Source of the DNA: Meghimatium bilineatum
Lineage: Eukaryota > Mollusca > Gastropoda > Stylommatophora > Philomycidae
Reading direction: 5' to 3'
Assembly: GCA_034231615.1 (NCBI GenBank)
Contig: CM067306.1
Coordinates: forward strand, 60,059,057-60,123,056
Length of the DNA: 64,000 nucleotides
Below the pieces are notes generated by a model that was not told the origin of the DNA, made no database searches, and was given only the letters and a program-made list of their open reading frames with translations. Of this stretch, positions 37,001-49,000 are shown piece by piece (position 1 is the first letter of the stretch; each line of letters opens with the position of its first letter). The translations under genes were made by a program, and so were the position numbers.

Positions 37001-40000
37001 CGTCATTGGACAAACTACATTCTGGAATGCCTGCATATGTCCCTAAAAGAGGTGGGACAGCTTGCTGAAGACCATGGAGAATTCAAGAGATCCATAGGGA
37101 GGACTACGTTCTGGAAAGAATATGTCACCCGATGAATAATAATAATAGTTAAAATAATAATAATTGTCAACAAGTAGCCAAACAGTTGAGCTTTTATGCG
37201 TAAAATTTGTTGTGACGCTGACTCAACTTACTTTTGACCATCACTGTAATATGCTATAGAACCATAATCACAACAAAACCAAGTTAGTGTGACTCAAATA
37301 ACCAACAGATACTCAAACTTGGTGTTGTGATGATGGTTGTGTAGTGAACTCACTTTTATTAACAAGGAACCAGCTAGTGATGTGAGTATATAGAAGAATA
37401 GGGAGAACATCATGGAAAGAGAAGAAAACAAATAAAGTGATACTAAAAACACTTAACATGAAGAAAGAATTACTAAGAGAAATAAAGATCAGAAAAATAA
37501 AATACTTTGGACACATTAAAAGACATGACACCTTATTGAAGACCTTACTTGAGGGTAAAGTCAAAGGGAAGTGAGAAAGAGGTAGACAGAGATACAAGTG
37601 GGAGAGTAACATTACAAGATGGATAGGTTTCAGTCTAGCAGAGTGCACCTCCGAGACAGGAGATGTTGGAGATACGTTGCAGCCAACCTTTGTTGCGGAG
37701 ACGGCACTTAATGAGGATGATGTTGAACCAGTTTGGTTTTTTTTTTTTTAAATTTATATATTATTATATTTATTATAAAACATTTACTTTTGTATTTCAG
37801 ATATTCATGAAAGCACATTTTAGTTGGGATCCAATGAAGGACCGCCTACTACCGTGTAAAGAAGCGGGGCTTCCATTCACTGATAGTGACATCTTAGAGA
37901 TTGTCAGCAGTGATGACACTAACTGGTGGCAGGTAGGTGGAGTTTGGAAATTTGAAATTAAATTATTGTTATGTTTAAATATAAATTCACTCTTTTATTT
38001 TTTGGGAAAATTTGATCTATCATCTGTTTATGATTCGTGAATCTTTAATGTTGGGATCTGTAAATGGGTCTTTGTGTATTGTCACGGTCAGAGGAGCAGA
38101 TAATATTATGACCTTCCAGTCATGTGCTAAGAATGATTAATGTATTTGTGATGAAGAAGATATCTTTCAACCGAGGAAATTCAAGAAGGAAGCCAGAGGG
38201 TAAATGAAAAATTCCTGAGTCTAAGTATGATTAGGGTTAGTCAAGTGCGGAAAATCTTGTGTAATAGAGTTGCTAGGCGATTTGGTGCCGTTGAACGTAC
38301 TGGTTTAATTCCCGTTAGACTCAAGAATTTTTCAACCGAGGATAAAAGTCCAGTTTGGTTATATCAAGTCATATCACGGAGTGATACTTGATATGTTTTT
38401 TTAGATCCACAGACAAATTTATCTGGTAGGGGCACATATTTGTGTGTTGTAAATCTAGTGTGTAGAACTTATTGATGAGCTTAGGGTGAACTGCTTCTTT
38501 TTCTTTTCTTTTTTTGTACGTGTCTACATCTATTTTTTTCATTGCTTCCTTCTCTATGCCTGCATTCCGCTATTTTCATTTCTTCCATGCCTCATCTCTT
38601 TCTTTTCTTTCATGCCTTCATTTCTTCCTCCTTTACGCCCATATCTTACTTTTAATTTCTTCCTTCTTTCACCTTTAGCCCTCTGCATTAAAATTGCACT
38701 ATTTCCCTCTGCCACTTCTTTCTATTTTGCACTCTACATGTTATTTATTAATGGAATTTGGAAAATGCTATAATCGTTTTGTTTTTGGTGCTTTTTGTAC
38801 AATTGTTGTTTATGGAAATAAAGGAATGGTTGCTGAATGTAGTTGGGTAAAGATCATGAGCCCATGGACAGCTGAATCAACAACCAACAGAGTGTAGTGA
38901 TGTAAGATTTGCTGGTTTATGTGTGATATATGAGTTATTATTGATGATGGGAAAAACCCACAAACATAAGTGACTCATCTATTCTTGTTCGATATAATAT
39001 AATAAATCCATAAACCATCAGGGTGGTAGGAGTGTTTCTTCTTCTTTCGTTCACTTGAAACATGTCTATATCTGTAATTCTGTCTCCTTAATAAAACTCA
39101 CTGTCTTTTGTAGTTCATACAGTGTCCCATAGAGTTTTGATTCCAGTGTTGCCAATATGTCTGCCTCAGCGTTTCATGCTCAGAACACTCTTGAAGTATA
39201 TGTTTGGCACTCTGTGCTGCATGTACACATGGCCGTGTTGCCAATCTTGAACTTTGTATACATGTGACTGCGGAGTCGGTTGTGTCCTGTTCTGAGACGT
39301 AGAATTATAACTTGTTCTGGTCTGTTCATAATATGATAGTCATCTTGTGTTGGTGTTTGTGGCTTTCTTATTGACTTGATCATCTGTTTTTTCTGATGGT
39401 AGGTGATTGGTATATCTGGTTGGTCTTCGGCAGCACCTTCCTTAGCCAGTTGGTCTGCTTTTTCATTTCCTGGTATTCCACAGTGAGAGGGTATCCACTG
39501 CATGGTTACCCTATACTGGTAAGACAATTCGCTAAGTAGTTTTTTCAAGTCTGTTAGTTTTCCAGACTGGAGAGCTTGAAGCACTGACCTTGCATCTGTC
39601 AGGAATACCACAGGCTGTAGGTCAGAGTTGGAGTTCAGCAGTTTTTTAGCTGCCACACTAATTGCCTGGATTTCTGCATCATAATTATGTAGGAGTGTTT
39701 GGTACAGAAAGATCTCCATGCATCTCTAATCTCTACCATCCTGATGAGTTTAGAAACTTCACACCAGTTCTATTCCTTAATATTATCCAGCCATGTCTTC
39801 TTATACCCTCCACTGTACCTTCAAGAACATCTTTTGTCATCGAGGAATGTTATTGAACTTAGAACTCATACCTATTGTCTGAATGTGACAGTTCAGTGGG
39901 CTTGTTTTAATACAGTCTTGTGTCAAAACTTTCTCAGAAATTCCCACAATGAAATGACCACAGAAAAACACAGCTGTTATGGCATGCCATTTTACAGGAA

Positions 40001-43000
40001 GTTTGTTGGATATATTTTATGCTGGATATAATTCTATGCTTGATATATTCTTTGTTGGATATATTCTATGCCGGATATAATTCAGCTAAATGCCTAAGGC
40101 ATATTCTATTTCTGATGTAATTTAATAATGAAAATAACATGTTCCTATTATCCTCTGTGAAAACAAATGAAATACGTCCATCTCATTAGTGTTATCAGCT
40201 AGGCTGAATGTAGTTATAAATGTACTAATACACTTATATTCATAAATATTATATTCTTTTTTTAGTGTGTTAACAATTCAACTTATATTTGTGTTATATT
40301 GAAAAAGATACTCGTAGAATAAAAAATCAAATCATATTATATCTTCATATGCCAAATTGAACAGGCTCGGCTTGCAGATATTAATGGGCCTGTGGGTCTG
40401 GTCCCATCTCAAGCCCTGGAAGAAAAAAGAAAATCTTTCGTCAACCCTGACCTAGATTACTCTAAAAGCAGTTTATGTGAGTATGACATAGTTATATTTT
40501 TTCTTTATAATCGAACATTTGTCTGTGAGCCAGATGCAGCCATCAATAGAGCCACATCTGACTTGCAAGCCATGGGTTTCCGGCCCCTGATCTATCTATA
40601 CGCTGGGGCCCTTCTTTGCCTTGTGGTGTCAGGGGTAGAAGAGTTCTCTGGAGGTGGCAAATGATATTTTAAGCAAATCAAAGAACTCTTTTGTTAAAAT
40701 TTCTTTATTTATTTATAAATGCTTATCTTTAATTCATTTATAAATGCATTTTCCCTTTCAGTTTGCGGTTTAACAAAAAAGAAAAAGAAAACAATTAAGT
40801 ACAGCTCAAAGGATAACAAAGGTAAACAAAAATTGTTATAGTTTTTATTTGTATTTTGTTTTATTTGTATACATTTTTATTGCAAAAATTCTGTTGTAAC
40901 ACTTATATACACAAATCTGGTAGAAAATTTGTGTGCTTGATTGTTAAGAAAATCTTTCCTAGTATAGTGAATCCTATTATAACAAATTGGTCCGTACTAA
41001 CAAAATATGTATGTAATAACAGAAATTTGCTATAACCAGTACGAGCAATATAGAATAAATATAATTGGGGATTTTGAAGTGTTGTTATATCGAGAAATGT
41101 GTTATAAAAGAATGCTCTATTGAGGGATTCCGCCGTATAAACAACTCTGGTAGAGTAATTTTTGAACATTCTGCTTGCTTGGGAAAATCTTTCCTAATAT
41201 ACACATCTCTGGTACAGTGGAATCCAGTTATAATGAATTGGTTGGGACTGTCACAATATTTATGTAATAACCATATTTTGTTAGATAGTAATGGGCAATT
41301 ATTACTATAAGTTATGTCCCTTGCAATTATTAATAGGTTACTTCCCTTGTACAATATCATGACATAATTACTGGGTTTCAGTGCCAGTTCAATGTATTAG
41401 TTCCTTATAGGAAGGGGGCAGTATTGGTTAGGCTCTTTGACCTTCATTGTAATTTTTAGTGAAATCCATGGTCAATACTTTTTTCAACCTTAGTGATGGG
41501 AAGGGAGGGATTGCTGTGTTTCTGACTTTCTTTGCAACTTTTTTGTTATTTAAAAATATTTTTTCGATTATGTAAAATACATTTTCATTATTGTGCACTT
41601 TAAAAAAAACCAGTCTGACGTGCTGGGATAAGTTAAGTAATTTGTATTGAGCGTAGTAAAGGTTAAAGAATACTATAAATATTGATCACATAAAGATGTT
41701 ATATCGGAAATTTCATTATTGTATGGTAAATCCCCATATGTCATTTATGCAAATCTGGATGGAGCACTTTATTTAATAGTATTAATTTTTTCAAAGTACT
41801 CGGAACTTCTTACTGAATTATTTTGTGGGACTGCTTTGTTTTTGTATCTGTGGGACATATTTTTAGTTCTACGTATTTTTATTGATTTGATTACATATCT
41901 ATAACAATCATTTTCGTCCATCAGAATTTGACAAAGCAGATGTCATGATTTATGAGGAAGTAAGGCGAATGGCACCTTTTGAGCGTCCGTTTTTGGTGCT
42001 AGTCGGTGCCAGAGGTGTTGGCCGTAGGTCACTGAAGGACAGGCTTATCAAGGATGATCCACGACGATTTGGAACAGCGATTGCTCGTAAGTTGATGGAT
42101 GGTCTTATAATGAACTACGTTGTTGCTTTTATATATTTTCATTATCTTATAAATGGAAGATACAGGTCAACTTGCTCAAGGCCGCAGAGAATTCAAGAGA
42201 TCCATAGGAAAGACTACATTCTGGAAAGAATATGTCACTTGATGATGGTCTTATAAATATTTTTCTGTATTTTTAGTAACAGTTTATAGAATATGGTTCA
42301 CAACGAGACCATGAGAGCTGTCTTAGGATGCACACGAGATACACCTATCGTGACCATGAGGTTTCTCCTAGACCTACTGAGCATCAAATCAAGGCATAAA
42401 ATAGCTCAGGTTAAAGAATACTTCAAGGTCACCAATAACGATCATCACCTTCATACACCAATCTCTAGACAACACAAAAGGAAGGCATATCAAGAGAAGA
42501 AGGTCCCGGATGGCAGAAGCGGAAGATACCCTACTCAGAGTTTATGAACTGGAAGTAGTAGGAAGAGGCTGTGTAAGGGTGACATTTGGCAAAGAGAGAA
42601 AGTTATTGACAACAGTTGTGATACAGATGGACTTTCTATAAAAACTGCAAGTGCGTGGTAAGAGCATCAGATGGTATAACAGACGCATTTGAGATTTAAA
42701 AAAAGGAGTGCTTCAGGGTTGCATGGTCTCACCCTTGCTATACAATATAAACATACACAGAATAATAAAAGAGGCAAAAAGTGCAAAGGCAACATCACCA
42801 ACTCAGAACAAGACAACTCAGAGCGACTAAATGAAATAAATGAACTACTTTTCGCAGACAACCAGAGCCTCATATACGAAAACGAAGAACAACTACAAAA
42901 TCATGTTCACTCACTATCTGCAACGTGTAGAAAATACAACATGAAGATCAATACACAAATGATGGAAACTATGAAAATATGCAGAACACCAAGTCCACTA

Positions 43001-46000
43001 AACATACAGATAGACAACATAGGAGTAAAACAAGTAACAGAGTTCAAATATCTCGGTAGTATTTTCATAGAAAATGGAAGCCTTGATAGAGAGATAGAGA
43101 CGAGATGTCAAAAGGCAAATGCAGTAACATACCAACTATCACCACTACTTCTACACCCCAAGATCGAGATGGAAGTTAATAGACAAATAATTTACAGTAT
43201 ATTCCTACCAACACTGTGTTACCAGTGCCAAACCTGGTCTCTCTCATCTTCACATTACAGAAAGATAGTGAAATGTGAGATAAAATGCTTGAGGAGAGCC
43301 GCAGTGGTCACCAGGCTTGTTAGATTACAAAATGAAGATATCGGGAAAGAATAGGTATAGCACCGTGCACAGAAAACATAGAAAGGCAGTAGATTAATTG
43401 GTTTGGCCACATTATGAGAATGCATCACCACAAGTTGCTTGTACAGGCATATAACCAAATGAGATCAGGGTACAAATCCAGAGGAAGACCATGGAAAAGA
43501 TGGATAGAAAACGTCAGGGACATCTTGAACAAACATGGTCACAGTATAGCAGAGGCGATACATCTGGCCTTGAAACACAAGCTCAAACTCTAATCACCCC
43601 TACGCTTAACGGCAAGAGTGGATAACAAACCACCTGGGGAAAGACAACAGACAATAAATTTATATAATTATATATCAAATGACATATTCTTTTCAGAACA
43701 TTGTCCTCATAATGGAAGTACGTAATTTTTTTATCCAGACAAGTAACTTGTTGGTCTCCTGAGCACTCTTAATTTTTCTATGAGCAGTGTGTCTCGAACA
43801 CATCAAAAGACAACAGGTCAAGTGATTTTCACATGCTTTCAGACTACAAACAGACAGCATGCCATTGATGGCCATGACACAGACATCACGGCTATAAAGC
43901 CAGAGGCAGACCATGTAAAAGATGGACCACAGAAATCAAAGAAGCCACAGGAATAAGCTTACAAACAGGACACAAGAAGACCGTCTCTAGAGAACTCTTC
44001 TACCCCTGACACTGCAAGGCAAACAAGGGCTACAGCGTATAGATAGAAGTAACTTGTTTTTTATCCTGACAAGTAAACCATTTTTATCCTGACAAGTAAA
44101 TCATTTTTTATCCTGACAAGTAAACCATTTTTATCCTGACATGTAAACCATTTTTTATCCAGACAAGTAAATCATTTTTTATCCCGACAAGTAAACCATT
44201 TTTATCCAGACAATTAAATCATTTTTTATCCAGACAATTAAATCATTTTTTATCCAGACAAGTAAATCATTATTTATCCAGACAATTAAATCATTTTTTA
44301 TCCAGACAATTAAATCATTTCTTATCCTGACTAGTAACTCTTGTTTTATAAAATATTATTGATTTACTATGTGGGAGAATTCATTGTAATTTCAGATACA
44401 TCCAGAGCTCCAAGAAACAAGGAGGTTGATGGCCAAGGCTATTACTTCACCGACAGAGAGACCATTGAAAAAGATATCCTGGACAACAAATATGTGGAAT
44501 TTGGGGAGTTCAATGGAAACCTTTATGGAACAAGAGTGGATTCATGCTGGGATGTGGTCAAATCTGGGAAAATGTGTGTCCTAGATGTTAGCCCTGTGGT
44601 AAGTCCTAGCAAATATTTTGTGTGACATGTTCTGACATGTTTTGTGTGACAGGTCCTGACAAATATTTTGTGTGACACATCCTGACAAATATTTTGTGTG
44701 ACAGGTTGATAAATATTTTGTGATATATCCTGACAAATATTTTGTATTCCTGCTGATACAATGTGTCCTAGATGTTAGCCCAGTGGTAAGTCCTAGCAAA
44801 TATTTTGTTTGACAGGTCCTGACAAATATTTTGTATACCTGCTGAAACATTGTGCTAGATGTTAGCTCTTGTTTAAGTCCTGACAAATATTTTGTGTGTA
44901 TGCTGAGACCATTAGGAAGAGGGCATTTACCCAACTTTTAGCATGCTTCCTAGAACTAAATGACTGGTAAGTCCTGACAAATATTTTATGTACATGCTGA
45001 GACAATTAGGTGTCCTAGATTTGGTTCTAGTAACGAAAGATTACTAGAGAAGTTTCTTTTATCATCTGTTTTTAAACTTTCATATTGATCTTGGGATGTA
45101 TCAATCTTTCTCCAATTAATGCTATACACTTCATGAGGATGGTCTAGTTTGTTTATTATATTTATTAGTTTTCACTGAATTCTCTCAGTAAACATGGAAA
45201 TGACCCATTTTAGGGGTAAAGGGTGTGCTTATGGGGAGTTTACCCTTAAAAGGATAAGAAGGGTTATGGTTTTAAAGTGTTCCAGATTGGCAACACTGTT
45301 AAATTGGTTCATGTTTTCGGTGAGACTGATAAAAAAACTAAATTTATTATTCAATATTTCTGTTGTGTATATTTCTTAGCACAGAGTAAACATGCTGCTA
45401 AAAAAAGACAGAACACACAGATGTCAAATTCTGACCATTACATGTCCCAAATGTGGCAAAACTAGATAAAATAAGAAATTACAATATCAGAAGAAGAGTA
45501 GGAATAATGCCTTCTATTGAATATATAAAACGTCAGCAGATAAAGTGATTTGGTCAATTAGTCTTCTTCTTCTTCTGCGTTCGTTCTCAAACTCCTGCAG
45601 ATTTGCAGGATGTAGTCCGGAGAACGGAATGCGTTGTGTCATGGTTTACAGCACTGCTGAGATATCTGCACTTTTCAGCCTGACACATCCGACTTCAGCA
45701 TGGCTTTGGGCCACTGACCCTATATTGAATGGGACAGCCAACTCCATCCCATAACCTCCTTAGTCTCCTTTTACAACATGGTGGAAGGTAAACAGTGTTG
45801 CTATTCTTCCCTTTCTGGCCCCGGCAACACACGGGCGGGTCAATTAGTGAGAATAGACCCAAGCCAAATTCCTTTGAGAGCTTATAACAAATGATCATCT
45901 GGATACAGAGCCAAGGGTAGACTCAGAGAGAGATTGATAGATAACATCACAACAACCCTACACAGACTTGGCACGACTCAAGCATCACATCTGGCCTTGA

Positions 46001-49000
46001 ACAGAAACTTACAGCTCCCACCACTACACCTAATGGCATGTGTGGATGCAATCAACCAGCTTCCTTCCAGGGAAAGACAATAGACAATTGGACTTTTCAG
46101 TCATCTCTAACCATAGAGATGCACTAACACAAATCTGAGACAGTTGTCATCATTGCCTGGGATATATGGCTATTATTATAATTATAATTTTTCTTAATAA
46201 AGGCTGCATTGGCCACAACATATAAGGCTGTCCTTGTTTAAATTTTATATTACATTTTATACTTTTTTATTCACCCATGTGGCAACCATGGCATAGATTT
46301 CTAGTTTAGGGATTTTTAGTTTTTTTGTCACATATTTCTAGTTTAGGATACAAAGAATAAAGTCGCTGTCTTCTTGCCATGCATGTTGTTGGAGATGACT
46401 AAGGAAAGTTGGGAGATAGTCTGACTATACCTGTCACTTGTTAAAATTTATCCTCAAATTAATTATCAAATAATCCACACGGATGACGAAAAGATGCAGG
46501 TCAGTGGAAATTGCAATTTGTCCTTTTGTAGCAGATGCCTTGGTGATGGGTCAACAGATTTGACGAATGAAATAGATCGAGATGTGTGTGCTCTGCCTCT
46601 GACAAGACTTGATAATCCTGGCATACTTGAATGCTTCATATCAGGGACTAAACATGCATCCATAAACCCCCTTTCACATACAGGCTTTTGAGACCTTATA
46701 TGAGTTCGGGTGTCGCCTCGTTTACACAACGGAGAAGAACCTGTGCTTATGGCAGTAAGCCTATAGGCTGTCAAGAGCTACCTGCTCACAGCTAAAGGGA
46801 TTATTTTTCATCTTCATCATAAGTTTACATTATTATATTAATTAGACTTTTCTCATAACATTTCACTGCTTATCGTTGTGGTGGTGGTAGCTCAGTTAGA
46901 GAAGTGGATTTCTGTTCTTGTGATCTGAGGTTCAATTTCCAGTTCAACTGGAAGTATATTTAAATCGCCACTGTTGTCTAGGTTGATCCTAATTAAGGAA
47001 ATTAGGTGCTGGATATTTTAGTAAAGTAAAGGCGGCAGGCTTGATGCTGACCAAATAATCTGTTGGTCATGAAAAATACATGCCTAACACAGTATTGCAT
47101 TCCCAATACACTTTATGTATTCCCCAATACACTTTAATGGCATAGAAAATGGAAAACTTACTTTTACTTATCCTTAATGGCAACACTGTCCATTTTTGTT
47201 ACTGCAGTCCTCACCTTTTTGTCAGATACTATCTATTTTTTTTGGTTATTAGATATCTTGATTAATGATGGCAGTTGGTAAAAGAAATTTTTTTTTGTTT
47301 TTTCCTGTAGTCGTAACCTTCGGTAAGAGTTACCATGCTGTTCCGACAGGCCGACGTTGTGCTTGAACTAGTTACGGGCACGGCGTTGGTGGACATAACA
47401 ACAAAGTAACCTGTCGCAAGGGCCAGAGTTGTGCCCTGATGTCGACGTCTGTTTCGGTGGCATTAGACTCAAAACACCATTGAGTCGAATGGCTGCTGGA
47501 ACAGTGGGCGAAGCACTTATGGGAATGCCCCATGTGACGTGAGGCCAGTTTCTAATCAAGAATCTGTTTTTGTTTTGGTATCCTGTTTTTATCAAGTTTT
47601 CCTTTAATTAACACGTGTCCCATTTTTATGTTTTATTTATCCAGGCATTAAAAATGTTGAAGACACAGGAATTCATGCCATACATTGTCTTTATTGCCGC
47701 TCCAAGTGTGGAAGCTCTCAAGGTCATGTATGAAGAGGGACGGCGCTTTGCTAGGGGTGGCCGGGTAAGTGCAAACTGTTGTAGCTTTTCAGATTTTCTG
47801 AAATTAGAATTTACTTTGTTATTATGGCAGATGTTCATTAGTGCTGTTGTCCAGGTTTAGCTGTAGAGTTTGTATTGTCTGGGTCAGCTAGTCTGTCAAA
47901 TTGTTGTTGATAGTTGGAGTTAAGCAAAGAACTGGTGCTAGCAACTGGGGAACAGCAAATAAGATTTGAGAAAATTATGGTACTGAAAAGATAATTTAAC
48001 CTTTAACGTTGATTTAACATGAAAGTGCTGTTCTTTATTGTCAGTTTTCATTGTGTATGTAGTCTTTATAAAGGTCTTTTGGTTGAAACTTCGGTTTCTG
48101 TGTGTTATTATGTGTTTCAAGTGGTTAGCAATACTTAATTACCCTGTTTAGAACTTTGACCATGGCATTCTCATAGTAGGTGTTGAGCTGTGTGTGAGAC
48201 TTTGCCACACAAAAACATGGAGGATGTTGGAACATCCATCAATCTATGTCAGTGATTTTTTTCAGTTTGTTTTCACATGGAATAAAATATCTTATTTGGC
48301 TTGGTGAATGTAGAACTAGTTATCTCTGTGCTGATTTATTTTCCTAATTACATCCTAAGTATTTCTTTTTTCCTAGAAATAAATTGATTGCTCTTTTTTT
48401 GTTCCATTGGTGCACATTTTGCCAGCATACATCATTTTGTTCTAACCATCAAGTCTGTACTCTTTCATTTGCTGAATATTGTTGTACCTTCTTTCTAAGT
48501 AATTATATTCTGTCTTACAAATTCAATTTAGTGTTTTTGAATTTAGTACTTTCATTTTTATATTCAGTAAAAAGTAAATTTATTCCTACTGGTATATATT
48601 CAATGCAAAGTAAATTTATATACATATACATATATATATATTGGTGCTATATTAAAAACAAGACAAATTATATTGAGACAAAAACAAGACAAAATACATG
48701 TGTCTGGCAGCAAATAAACAAGATATCAAGAACCAGTTTTGGCAGTGGTGAACTGGCGTAAACTTGTGTGATTTAGACATGACGAGGCAGAAGATTCTGG
48801 GTTGATAACGTCTAGGAGTGGTCTTTGCATGATTTTTCTACACTTCTCTGAATGGCTGAGGATATAAATACTTGGAGAGCTTTTTGTATTGGTGTATCCA
48901 CTGTGGCATCCCTATGACCCTGATAGTTGCCTTATTATTAAATTCATATTTTCCTGTATGTATTCGGGTCAAAGGGCATGAGCCCATGGGCCGCTGGATC

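Noticed and set aside
38486-38773. 95-codon ORF rich in Phe and Leu
   Set aside because: Follows from a pyrimidine-rich intron stretch; no domain or splice support.
44781-44791. GTAAGT at 44786 as an alternative exon 11 donor
   Set aside because: Use would shift the frame and read a stop after the first donor; treated as a duplication relic.
46878-46940. A true tRNA gene
   Set aside because: The D-arm-like head is convincing but the acceptor stem does not pair and a SINE body follows.
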